This document shows positions 37,291 through 50,158 of a DNA stretch of 64,000 bases, piece after piece. This DNA is from Calliopsis andreniformis (Eukaryota > Arthropoda > Insecta > Hymenoptera > Andrenidae): assembly GCF_051401765.1 (NCBI RefSeq), contig NW_027480422.1:27050001-27114000 (forward strand). The letters are read 5' to 3'. The position numbers and the translations under genes are program-made. The notes under the pieces were generated by a model. It was not told the DNA's origin. It did not search any database and saw only the letters and a program-made list of their open reading frames with translations. The stretch's first letter is position 1. The number at the start of each line of letters is the position of its first letter.

Positions 37291-40112
37291 GCCCTAACTA
37301 TTCGACCTGGTGGAGCAACGCCCTAGAGTGAAGCCTAGGTTGCCCGGAACGTAGAAATGACCATTACTTTCACACTGTTTGCAATTATTCATTTTATACA
37401 TCGGAAAGACTGTTGTATTTATATTGTGTTCTATGCTTATGGCGTTGACTTCTAAGGTCCTAGCTATTCGATCTCTTGGAGCAACGTCCAAGAGTGAAGC
37501 CTATGTTGCCCGGAACGCAGAAATGACCATTCCTTTCACACTGGTTGCAATTATTCCTGTTTTACGATGGAAAAACTGTTGTATTTATTTTGTATTTGAT
37601 GCTCCTGGCGTCGGCTTCTTAGGCCCTAACTATTGGATCTGGTGGACCAACGCCCTAGAGTGATGAATAGGTTGCCCCGGACGTAGAAATGACCATCACT
37701 TTCACACTGGTTGCAATTATTCCTGTTAGACGATGGACAAACTGTTGGATTTTTATTGTATTTTATGCTTCTGGCGTTGACTTCTTAGGCCGTAACTATT
37801 GGATCTGGTGGAGCAACGCCCCAGAGTGAAGCCTAGGTTGCACGGAACGTAAAAATGACCATCACTTTCTCACTGGTTGCAGTTACTCCTGTTATACGAA
37901 GGAAAAACTGTTGCAATTTTATTTTATTTTATGCTTCTAGCGTTGACTTCTTAGGCCCTAACTTTTCGATCTGGTGGGGCAACGTCCAAGAGTGAAGCCT
38001 ACGTTGCCCGGAACGTAGAAATGACCATTACTTTCACACTGTTTGCAACTATTCTTTTTATACAATGGAAAAACTGTTGTACTTATATTGTATTTTCTGC
38101 TTCTGGCGTTGACTTCTAAGGCCCTAACCATTCGACGTGCTGAAGCAACGACCTAGTGCGAAACCTAGGTAGCCCGGAACGTAGAAATGACCATTACATT
38201 CACACTGGTTGCAATTATTCCTTTTATACCATGGACAAACTGTTGGATTTTTATTGTATTTTATGCTTCTGGCGTTGAATTCTAAGACCCTAGCTATTCG
38301 ATCTGGTGGAGCAACGCCCTAGCATGATGCCTAGGTAGCCCAGAGCGTTGAAAGGACCATCACTTTCACACTGGTTGCAATTATTCCTGTTATGCGATGG
38401 AAAAACTGTTGTAATTTTATTGTATTTTAAGCGTCTGGCGTTGTTTTCAAAGGCCCTAACTATTCGACCTGGTGGAGCAACGCCCTAGAGTGAAGCCTAG
38501 GATGCCCGGAACGTAGAAATGACCATTACTTTCACACTGTTTGCAATTATTCATTTTATACATCGGAAAGACTGTTGTATTTATATTGTGTTCTATGCTT
38601 ATGGCGTTGACTTCTAAGGTCCTAGCTATTCGATCTCCTGGAGCAACGTCCAGGAGTGCAGCCTATGTTGCCCGGAACGTAGAAATGACCATTCCTTTCA
38701 CACTGGTTGCAATTATTCCTGTCATACGATGGAAAAACTGTTGTATTTATTTTGTATTTGATGCTCCTGGCGTCGGCTTCTTAGGCCCTAACTATTGGAT
38801 CTGGTGGACCAACGCCCTAGAGTGATGAATAGGTTGCCCGCAACGTAGAAATGACCATCACTTTCACACTGGTTGCAATTCTTCCTGTTATACGATGGAA
38901 AAACTGTTGCAATTTCATTTTATTTTATGCTTCTGGCGTTGACTTCTTAGGCCCTAACTTTTCGATCTGGTGGGGCAACGTCCAAGAGTGAAGCCTATGT
39001 TGCCCGGAACGTAGAAGTGACCATTACTTTCACATTGGTTGCAATTATACCTTTTATACGATGGAAAAGCTGTTGTATTTTTATTGTATTTTATGCGTCT
39101 GGCGTTGTTTTCTACGGCCCCAACTATTCGACCTGGTGGAGCAACGCCCTAGAGTGAAGCCTAGGTTGCCCGGAACGTAGAAATGACCATCACTTTCACA
39201 CTGGTTGCAGTTACTACTGTTATACGGTGATAAAACTGTTGCATTTTTATTGTATTTTATGCGTCTTGCGTTCTTTTCTAAGGCCCTTACTATTCGACCT
39301 GGTAGAGCCACGCACGAGACTGAAGCCTAGGTTGCCCGGAACGTAGAAATGACCATTACCTTCACACTGTTTGCAATTATTCCTGTTATACCATGGACAA
39401 ACTGTTGGATTTTTATTGTATTTTATGCTTCTGGCGTTGAATTCTAAGTCCCTAGCTATTCGATCTGCTGGAGCAACGCCCTAGAGTGATGCCTAGGTAG
39501 CCCCGAGCGTTGAAAGGACCATCACTTTCACACTGGTTGCAATTATTCCTCTTATACGATGGAAAAACTGTTGTAATTTTATTGTATTTCAAGCGTCTGG
39601 TGTTATTTTCAAAGGCCCTAACTATTCGACCTGGTGGAGCAGCGCCCTAGAGTGAAGCCTCGGTTGCCCGGAACGTAGAAATGACCATTACTTTCACACT
39701 GGTTGCAATTATTTGTTTTATACGATGGAAAAACTGTTGTATTTATATTGTATTTGATGCTCCTGGCGTTGGCTTCTTAGGCCCTAACGATTGGATCTGG
39801 TAGACCAACGCCCTAGAGTGATGAATAGGTTGCCCCGGACGTAGAAATGACCATCACTTTCACACTGGTTGCAATTATTCCTGTTAGACGATGGAAAAAC
39901 TGTTGTAATTTTATTTTATTTTATGCTTCTGGCGTTGACTTCTTAGGCCGTAACTTTTCGATCTGGTGGGGCAACGTCCAAGAGTGAAGCCTATGTTGCC
40001 CCGAACGTAGAAGTGACCATTACTTTCACATTGGTTGCAATTATACCTTTTATACGATTGAAAAGCTGTTGTATTTTTATTGTATTTTATGCGTCTGGCG
40101 TTGTTTTCGAAG
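37291..40112. repeat. 17-monomer higher-order unit (about 2,823 bp), copy 1
   Basis: This matches the next unit at offset 2,823 (17 x 166 plus one base). The extra base is in ggcccctaac near 40,116. Diagnostic substitutions are cctagtgcg (38,157), tctaagaccc (38,288), gattgaaaagc (40,059) and gagccacgcac (39305). The same variant order occurs singly at 46-49 kb. Confidence 0.87.
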
Positions 40113-42935
40113 GCCCCTAACTATTCGACCTGGTGGAGCAACGCCCTAGAGTGAAGCCTAGGTTGCCCGGAACGTAGAAATGACCATTACTTTCACACTG
40201 TTTGCAATTATTCATTTTATACATCGGAAAGACTGTTGTATTTATATTGTGTTCTATGCTTATGGCGTTGACTTCTAAGGTCCTAGCTATTCGATCTCTT
40301 GGAGCAACGTCCAAGAGTGAAGCCTATGTTGCCCGGAACGCAGAAATGACCATTCCTTTCACACTGGTTGCAATTATTCCTGTTTTACGATGGAAAAACT
40401 GTTGTATTTATTTTGTATTTGATGCTCCTGGCGTCGGCTTCTTAGGCCCTAACTATTGGATCTGGTGGACCAACGCCCTAGAGTGATGAATAGGTTGCCC
40501 CGGACGTAGAAATGACCATCACTTTCACACTGGTTGCAATTATTCCTGTTAGACGATGGACAAACTGTTGGATTTTTATTGTATTTTATGCTTCTGGCGT
40601 TGACTTCTTAGGCCGTAACTATTGGATCTGGTGGAGCAACGCCCCAGAGTGAAGCCTAGGTTGCACGGAACGTAAAAATGACCATCACTTTCTCACTGGT
40701 TGCAGTTACTCCTGTTATACGAAGGAAAAACTGTTGCAATTTTATTTTATTTTATGCTTCTAGCGTTGACTTCTTAGGCCCTAACTTTTCGATCTGGTGG
40801 GGCAACGTCCAAGAGTGAAGCCTACGTTGCCCGGAACGTAGAAATGACCATTACTTTCACACTGTTTGCAACTATTCTTTTTATACAATGGAAAAACTGT
40901 TGTACTTATATTGTATTTTCTGCTTCTGGCGTTGACTTCTAAGGCCCTAACCATTCGACGTGCTGAAGCAACGACCTAGTGCGAAACCTAGGTAGCCCGG
41001 AACGTAGAAATGACCATTACATTCACACTGGTTGCAATTATTCCTTTTATACCATGGACAAACTGTTGGATTTTTATTGTATTTTATGCTTCTGGCGTTG
41101 AATTCTAAGACCCTAGCTATTCGATCTGGTGGAGCAACGCCCTAGCATGATGCCTAGGTAGCCCAGAGCGTTGAAAGGACCATCACTTTCACACTGGTTG
41201 CAATTATTCCTGTTATGCGATGGAAAAACTGTTGTAATTTTATTGTATTTTAAGCGTCTGGCGTTGTTTTCAAAGGCCCTAACTATTCGACCTGGTGGAG
41301 CAACGCCCTAGAGTGAAGCCTAGGATGCCCGGAACGTAGAAATGACCATTACTTTCACACTGTTTGCAATTATTCATTTTATACATCGGAAAGACTGTTG
41401 TATTTATATTGTGTTCTATGCTTATGGCGTTGACTTCTAAGGTCCTAGCTATTCGATCTCCTGGAGCAACGTCCAGGAGTGCAGCCTATGTTGCCCGGAA
41501 CGTAGAAATGACCATTCCTTTCACACTGGTTGCAATTATTCCTGTCATACGATGGAAAAACTGTTGTATTTATTTTGTATTTGATGCTCCTGGCGTCGGC
41601 TTCTTAGGCCCTAACTATTGGATCTGGTGGACCAACGCCCTAGAGTGATGAATAGGTTGCCCGCAACGTAGAAATGACCATCACTTTCACACTGGTTGCA
41701 ATTCTTCCTGTTATACGATGGAAAAACTGTTGCAATTTCATTTTATTTTATGCTTCTGGCGTTGACTTCTTAGGCCCTAACTTTTCGATCTGGTGGGGCA
41801 ACGTCCAAGAGTGAAGCCTATGTTGCCCGGAACGTAGAAGTGACCATTACTTTCACATTGGTTGCAATTATACCTTTTATACGATGGAAAAGCTGTTGTA
41901 TTTTTATTGTATTTTATGCGTCTGGCGTTGTTTTCTACGGCCCCAACTATTCGACCTGGTGGAGCAACGCCCTAGAGTGAAGCCTAGGTTGCCCGGAACG
42001 TAGAAATGACCATCACTTTCACACTGGTTGCAGTTACTACTGTTATACGGTGATAAAACTGTTGCATTTTTATTGTATTTTATGCGTCTTGCGTTCTTTT
42101 CTAAGGCCCTTACTATTCGACCTGGTAGAGCCACGCACGAGACTGAAGCCTAGGTTGCCCGGAACGTAGAAATGACCATTACCTTCACACTGTTTGCAAT
42201 TATTCCTGTTATACCATGGACAAACTGTTGGATTTTTATTGTATTTTATGCTTCTGGCGTTGAATTCTAAGTCCCTAGCTATTCGATCTGCTGGAGCAAC
42301 GCCCTAGAGTGATGCCTAGGTAGCCCCGAGCGTTGAAAGGACCATCACTTTCACACTGGTTGCAATTATTCCTCTTATACGATGGAAAAACTGTTGTAAT
42401 TTTATTGTATTTCAAGCGTCTGGTGTTATTTTCAAAGGCCCTAACTATTCGACCTGGTGGAGCAGCGCCCTAGAGTGAAGCCTCGGTTGCCCGGAACGTA
42501 GAAATGACCATTACTTTCACACTGGTTGCAATTATTTGTTTTATACGATGGAAAAACTGTTGTATTTATATTGTATTTGATGCTCCTGGCGTTGGCTTCT
42601 TAGGCCCTAACGATTGGATCTGGTAGACCAACGCCCTAGAGTGATGAATAGGTTGCCCCGGACGTAGAAATGACCATCACTTTCACACTGGTTGCAATTA
42701 TTCCTGTTAGACGATGGAAAAACTGTTGTAATTTTATTTTATTTTATGCTTCTGGCGTTGACTTCTTAGGCCGTAACTTTTCGATCTGGTGGGGCAACGT
42801 CCAAGAGTGAAGCCTATGTTGCCCCGAACGTAGAAGTGACCATTACTTTCACATTGGTTGCAATTATACCTTTTATACGATTGAAAAGCTGTTGTATTTT
42901 TATTGTATTTTATGCGTCTGGCGTTGTTTTCGAAG
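40113..42935. repeat. 17-monomer unit, copy 2
   Basis: This repeats copy 1 at +2,823, including cctagtgcg (40,980) and tctaagaccc (41,111), with the landmark gagccacgcac at 42128. I saw no difference from copy 1 in the parts compared. It ends where gccctatagtg and gcgcggaacatac begin, near 42,970, which belong to the next block. Confidence 0.87.
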
Positions 42936-43683
42936 GCCCCTAACTATTCGACCTGGTGGAGCAACGCCCTATAGTGAAGCCTAGGTTGCGCGGAACATAC
43001 AAATGACCATTACTTTCACACTGGTTGCAATTATTCGTTTTATACGATGGAAAAACTGCTGTATTTCTATTTTATTTTATGCTTCTGGCGTTTACTTCTT
43101 TGGCCCTAACTATTGGATCTGGTGGCGCAACGCCCCAGAGTGAAGCCTATGTTGCACGGAACGTAGAAATGACCATTACTTTCACACTGTTTGCAATTAT
43201 TCATTTTATACAATGGAAAGACAGTTGTATTTATATTGTATTCTATGCTTCTGTAGTTGACTTCTAAGGTCCTAGCTATTCGATCTCTTGGAGCAACGTC
43301 CAAGAGTGAAGCCTATGTTGCCCGGAACGTAGAAATGACCATTTCTTTCACACTGGTTGCAATTATTCCTGTTTTACGATGGAAAAACTGTTGTGTTTAT
43401 TTTGTATTTGATTCTCCTGGCGTTGGCTTCTTAGGCCCTAACTAATGGATCCGGTAGACCACCGCCCTAGAGTGATGAATAGGTTGCCCCGAACGTAGAA
43501 ATGACCATCACCTTCACACTGGTTGCAATTATTCCTGTTATACGATGGAAAAACTGTTGTAATTTTATTGTATTTTAAGCGTCTGGCATTGTTTTCAAAG
43601 GCCCTAACTAATCGACCTGGTGGAGCAACGCCCTAGAGTGAAGCCAAGGTTGCCCGGAACGTAGAAATGACCATTACTTTCAC
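42900..43683. repeat. Displaced repeat block, first copy
   Basis: This matches 49,375-50,158 at offset 6,475 (39 x 166 plus one). Shared rare features are gccctatagtg, gcgcggaac, ctggtggcgcaac (43,122), ggaaagacag and the BamHI site at 43447. It differs at cggaacatac (43,000; cggaacgtac in the other copy) and ggcattgttttc (43,585). It ends where cattgtatgc starts the next unit. Confidence 0.82.
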
Positions 43684-46600
43684 ATTGTATGCAATTATTC
43701 ATATTATACAGCGGAAAAACTGTTGTATTTATATTGTATTTTATGCTTCTGGCATTGACTTGTAAGGCCCTAACTAGTCGATGTGGTGGAGCAACGCCCT
43801 AGAGTGAAGCCAAGGTTGCCCGGAACGTAGAAATGACCATAACATTCATACTGGTTGCAATTATTCATATTATACTGTGGAAAAACTGTTGTATTTATAT
43901 TGTATTTTATGCTTCTGGCGTTGAATTCTAAGTCCCTAGCTATTCGATCTGGTGGTGCAACGCCCTGGAGTTAAGCCTAGGTTGCCCGGAACGTAGAAAT
44001 GACCATAACTTTCACACTGTTTGCAATCATTCATTTTATACGATGGAAAAGCTGTTGTATTTATATTGTATTTTATGCTTCCGGCGTTGACTTCTGTGGC
44101 CCTAACCATTCGACGTGGTGGAGAAACGCCCTAGAGCGAAACCTAGGTTGCCTGGAACGTAGAAATGACCATTACTTTCACACTGGTTGCAATTATTCGT
44201 TTTATACGATGGAAAAACTGCTGTATTTCTATTTTATTTTATGCTTCTGGCGTTTACTTCTTTGGCCCTAACTATTGGATCTGGTGGAGCAACGCCCCAG
44301 AGTGAAGCCTAGGTTGCACGGAACGTAGAAAGGACCATTACTTTCACACTGGTTGCAATTATACCTTTTATACGATGGAAAAACTGCTGTAATTTTATTT
44401 TATTTTATGCTTCTGGCGTTGACTTCTTAGGCCCTAACTTTTCGATCTGGTGGAGCAACGCCCTAGAGTGAAGCCTAGGTTGCCCGGAACGTAGAAATGA
44501 CCATTACTTTCACACTGTTTGCAATTATTCATTTTATACAATGGAAAAACTGTTGTATTTATATTGTATTTTATGCTTCTGGCGTTGACTTCTAAGGCCC
44601 TAACCATTCTACGTGCTGGAGCAACGCCCTAGAGCGAAACCTAGGTTGCCCGGAACGTAGAAATGACCATTACTTTCACACTGGTTGCAGTTATTCGTTT
44701 TATACGATGGAAAAATTGTTGTATTTCTATTTTATTTTATGCTTCTGGCGTTGACTTCTTTGGACCTAACTATTGGATCTGGTGGAGCAACGCCCCAGAG
44801 TGAAGCCTAGGTTGCACGGAACGTAGAAATGACCATCACTTTGACACTGGTTGCAATTATTCCTGTTATACCATGGTCAAACTGTTGGATTTTTATTGTT
44901 TTTTATGCTTGTGGCGTGGAATTCTAAGTCCCTAGCTGTTCGATCTGGTGGAGCAACGCCCTAGAGTGATGCCTAGGTAGCACAGAGCGTTGAAATGACC
45001 ATCACATTCACACTGGTTGCAATTATTCCTGTTATACGATGGAAAAACTGATTTAATTTTATTGTATTTTATGCGTCTGGCGTTGTTTTCTAAGGCCCTA
45101 ACTATTCGACCTGGTGGAGCAACGCCCTATAGTGAAGCCTAGGTTGCCCGGAACGTAGAAATGACCATTACTTTCACACTGTTTGCAATTATTCATTTTA
45201 TACAATGGAAAGACTGTTGTATTTATATTGTATTCTATGCTTCTGTAATTGACTTCTAAGGTCCTAGCTATTCGATCTCATGGAGCAACGTCCAAGAGTG
45301 AAGCCTATGTTGCCCGGAACGTAGAAATGACCATTTCTTTCACACTGGTTGCAATTATTCCTATTTTACCATGGAAAAACCTTTGTATTTATTTTGTATT
45401 CGATGCTCCTGGCGTTGGCTTCTTAAGCCCTCACTATTGGATCTGGTGGACCAACGCCCTAGAGTGATGATTAGGTTGCCCCGAACGTAGAAATGACCAT
45501 CACTTTTACACTGGTTGCAATTATTCCTGTTATACGATGGAAAAACTGTTGTAATTTTATTTTGTTTTATGCTTCTGGCGTTGACTTCTTAGGCCCTAAC
45601 TTTTCGATCTGGTGTGGCAACGTCCAAGAGTGAAGCCTATGTTGCCCGGAACGTAGAAGTGACCATTACTTTCACATTGGTTGCAATTATACCTTTTATA
45701 CGCTGGAAAAGCTGTTGTATTTTTATTGTATTTTATGCGTCCGGCGTTGTTTTCTAAGGCTCTCACTATTCGACATGGTGGAGCAACGCCCTAGAGTGAA
45801 GCCTAGGTTGGCCCGTACGTAGAAATGACTATTACTTTCACACTGGTTGCAATTATTCCTGTTATACCATGGACAAACTGTTGGATTTTTATTGTATTTT
45901 ATGCTTCTGGCGTTGAATTCTAAGTCCCTAGCTATTCGATCTGGTGGAGCAACGCCCTACAGTGATGCCTAGGTAGCCCAGAGCGTTGAAAGGACCATCA
46001 CTTTCACACTGGTTGCAATTATTCCTGTTACACGATGGAAAAACTGTTGTAATTTTATCGTATATTAAGCGTCTGGCGTTGTTTTCAAAGGCCCTAACTA
46101 TTCGACCTGGTGGAGCAACGCCCTAGAGTGAAGCCTAGGTTGCCCGGAACGTAGAAATGACCATTACTTTCACACTGTTTGCAATTATTCATTTTATACA
46201 TCGGAAAGACTGTTGTATTTATATTGTGTTCTATGCTTATGGCGTTGACTTCTAAGGTCCTAGCTATTCGATCTCTTGGAGCAACGTCCAAGAGTGAAGC
46301 CTATGTTGCCCGGAACGCAGAAATGACCATTCCTTTCACACTGGTTGCAATTATTCCTGTTTTACGATGGAAAAACTGTTGTATTTATTTTGTATTTGAT
46401 GCTCCTGGCGTCGGCTTCTTAGGCCCTAACTATTGGATCTGGTGGACCAACGCCCTAGAGTGATGAATAGGTTGCCCCGGACGTAGAAATGACCATCACT
46501 TTCACACTGGTTGCAATTATTCCTGTTAGACGATGGACAAACTGTTGGATTTTTATTGTATTTTATGCTTCTGGCGTTGACTTCTTAGGCCGTAACTATT

Positions 46601-48895
46601 GGATCTGGTGGAGCAACGCCCCAGAGTGAAGCCTAGGTTGCACGGAACGTAAAAATGACCATCACTTTCTCACTGGTTGCAGTTACTCCTGTTATACGAA
46701 GGAAAAACTGTTGCAATTTTATTTTATTTTATGCTTCTAGCGTTGACTTCTTAGGCCCTAACTTTTCGATCTGGTGGGGCAACGTCCAAGAGTGAAGCCT
46801 ACGTTGCCCGGAACGTAGAAATGACCATTACTTTCACACTGTTTGCAACTATTCTTTTTATACAATGGAAAAACTGTTGTACTTATATTGTATTTTCTGC
46901 TTCTGGCGTTGACTTCTAAGGCCCTAACCATTCGACGTGCTGAAGCAACGACCTAGAGCGAAACCTAGGTAGCCCGGAACGTAGAAATGACCATTACATT
47001 CACACTGGTTGCAATTATTCCTTTTATACCATGGACAAACTGTTGGATTTTTATTGTATTTTATGCTTCTGGCGTTGAATTCTAAGTCCCTAGCTATTCG
47101 ATCTGGTGGAGCAACGCCCTAGCATGATGCCTAGGTAGCCCAGAGCGTTGAAAGGACCATCACTTTCACACTGGTTGCAATTATTCCTGTTATGCGATGG
47201 AAAAACTGTTGTAATTTTATTGTATTTTAAGCGTCTGGCGTTGTTTTCAAAGGCCCTAACTATTCGACCTGGTGGAGCAACGCCCTAGAGTGAAGCCTAG
47301 GATGCCCGGAACGTAGAAATGACCATTACTTTCACACTGTTTGCAATTATTCATTTTATACATCGGAAAGACTGTTGTATTTATATTGTGTTCTATGCTT
47401 ATGGCGTTGACTTCTAAGGTCCTAGCTATTCGATCTCCTGGAGCAACGTCCAGGAGTGCAGCCTATGTTGCCCGGAACGTAGAAATGACCATTCCTTTCA
47501 CACTGGTTGCAATTATTCCTGTCATACGATGGAAAAACTGTTGTATTTATTTTGTATTTGATGCTCCTGGCGTCGGCTTCTTAGGCCCTAACTATTGGAT
47601 CTGGTGGACCAACGCCCTAGAGTGATGAATAGGTTGCCCGCAACGTAGAAATGACCATCACTTTCACACTGGTTGCAATTCTTCCTGTTATACGATGGAA
47701 AAACTGTTGCAATTTCATTTTATTTTATGCTTCTGGCGTTGACTTCTTAGGCCCTAACTTTTCGATCTGGTGGGGCAACGTCCAAGAGTGAAGCCTATGT
47801 TGCCCGGAACGTAGAAGTGACCATTACTTTCACATTGGTTGCAATTATACCTTTTATACGATGGAAAAGCTGTTGTATTTTTATTGTATTTTATGCGTCT
47901 GGCGTTGTTTTCTACGGCCCCAACTATTCGACCTGGTGGAGCAACGCCCTAGAGTGAAGCCTAGGTTGCCCGGAACGTAGAAATGACCATCACTTTCACA
48001 CTGGTTGCAGTTACTACTGTTATACGGTGATAAAACTGTTGCATTTTTATTGTATTTTATGCGTCTTGCGTTCTTTTCTAAGGCCCTTACTATTCGACCT
48101 GGTAGAGCCACGCACGAGACTGAAGCCTAGGTTGCCCGGAACGTAGAAATGACCATTACCTTCACACTGTTTGCAATTATTCCTGTTATACCATGGACAA
48201 ACTGTTGGATTTTTATTGTATTTTATGCTTCTGGCGTTGAATTCTAAGTCCCTAGCTATTCGATCTGCTGGAGCAACGCCCTAGAGTGATGCCTAGGTAG
48301 CCCCGAGCGTTGAAAGGACCATCACTTTCACACTGGTTGCAATTATTCCTCTTATACGATGGAAAAACTGTTGTAATTTTATTGTATTTCAAGCGTCTGG
48401 TGTTATTTTCAAAGGCCCTAACTATTCGACCTGGTGGAGCAGCGCCCTAGAGTGAAGCCTCGGTTGCCCGGAACGTAGAAATGACCATTACTTTCACACT
48501 GGTTGCAATTATTTGTTTTATACGATGGAAAAACTGTTGTATTTATATTGTATTTGATGCTCCTGGCGTTGGCTTCTTAGGCCCTAACGATTGGATCTGG
48601 TAGACCAACGCCCTAGAGTGATGAATAGGTTGCCCCGGACGTAGAAATGACCATCACTTTCACACTGGTTGCAATTATTCCTGTTAGACGATGGAAAAAC
48701 TGTTGTAATTTTATTTTATTTTATGCTTCTGGCGTTGACTTCTTAGGCCGTAACTTTTCGATCTGGTGGGGCAACGTCCAAGAGTGAAGCCTATGTTGCC
48801 CCGAACGTAGAAGTGACCATTACTTTCACATTGGTTGCAATTATACCTTTTATACGATTGAAAAGCTGTTGTATTTTTATTGTATTTTATGCGTC
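43647..48895. repeat. Displaced copy of 34,847-40,095 (offset 8,800)
   Basis: The left limit is gccaagg against gcctagg just before 43,661. The right limit is base 48,896 (c) against 40,096 (t). Over 5.2 kb the order of variants is the same, with landmarks at 44978 and 48105. Differences include cctagagcg at 46,957 (cctagtgcg at 38,157) and tctaagtccc at 47,088 (tctaagaccc at 38,288). Only one 17-monomer unit is present in this copy. Confidence 0.87.
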
Positions 48896-49374
48896 CGGCG
48901 TTGTTTTCTAAGGCCCTAACTATTCGACCTGGTGGAGCAACGCCCTAGAGTGAAGCCTAGGTTGCCCGGAACGTAGAAATGACCATTACTTTCACACTGG
49001 TTGCAATTATTCGTTTTATACGATGGAAAAACTGTTGTACTTATATTTTCTTTTATGCTTCTGGCGTTGACTCCTATGGCCCTAACTATTGGATCTGGTG
49101 GAGCAAAGCCCAAGGGTGAATCCTAGGTTGCCCGGAACGTAGAAATGACCATTACTTTCACACTGGTTGCAATTATTCCTGTTTTACGATGGAAAAACTG
49201 TTGTATTTATTTTGTATTTGATGCTCCTGGCGTCGGCTTCTTAGGCCCTAGCTATTGGATCTGGTGGAGCAACGCCCCAGAGTGAAGCCTAGGTTGCACG
49301 GAACGTAGAAATGAACACCACTTTCACACTGGTTGCAGTTACTCCTGTTATACGGTGATAAAACTGTTGCATTT
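48896..49374. repeat. Bridge segment of about three monomers
   Basis: One monomer near 49,040-49,125 has actcctatggccc and ggagcaaagccc. That central variant is otherwise typical of 53-61 kb. The following monomers match 13.8-14.0 kb and 18.2-18.4 kb (aatgaacacc at 49,310). It is a small mosaic in phase with the array. Confidence 0.65.
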
Positions 49375-50158
49375 TTATTGTATTTTATGCGTCTGGCGTT
49401 GTTTTCGAAGGCCCCTAACTATTCGACCTGGTGGAGCAACGCCCTATAGTGAAGCCTAGGTTGCGCGGAACGTACAAATGACCATTACTTTCACACTGGT
49501 TGCAATTATTCGTTTTATACGATGGAAAAACTGCTGTATTTCTATTTTATTTTATGCTTCTGGCGTTTACTTCTTTGGCCCTAACTATTGGATCTGGTGG
49601 CGCAACGCCCCAGAGTGAAGCCTATGTTGCACGGAACGTAGAAATGACCATTACTTTCACACTGTTTGCAATTATTCATTTTATACAATGGAAAGACAGT
49701 TGTATTTATATTGTATTCTATGCTTCTGTAGTTGACTTCTAAGGTCCTAGCTATTCGATCTCTTGGAGCAACGTCCAAGAGTGAAGCCTATGTTGCCCGG
49801 AACGTAGAAATGACCATTTCTTTCACACTGGTTGCAATTATTCCTGTTTTACGATGGAAAAACTGTTGTATTTATTTTGTATTTGATGCTCCTGGCGTTG
49901 GCTTCTTAGGCACTAACTAATGGATCCGGTAGACCACCGCCCTAGAGTGATGAATAGGTTGCCCCGAACGTAGAAATGACCATCACCTTCACACTGGTTG
50001 CAATTATTCCTGTTATACGATGGAAAAACTGTTGTAATTTTATTGTATTTTAAGCGTCTGGCGTTGTTTTCAAAGGCCCTAACTAATCGACCTGGTGGAG
50101 CAACGCCCTAGAGTGAAGCCAAGGTTGCCCGGAACGTAGAAATGACCATTACTTTCAC
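49375..50158. repeat. Displaced repeat block, second copy
   Basis: This is the partner of 42,900-43,683 at +6,475, with the BamHI landmark at 49922. It reads ggcactaacta near 49,910 where the partner has ggccctaacta. To its right the sequence continues with the order of the 18.9-20 kb region. Confidence 0.82.
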
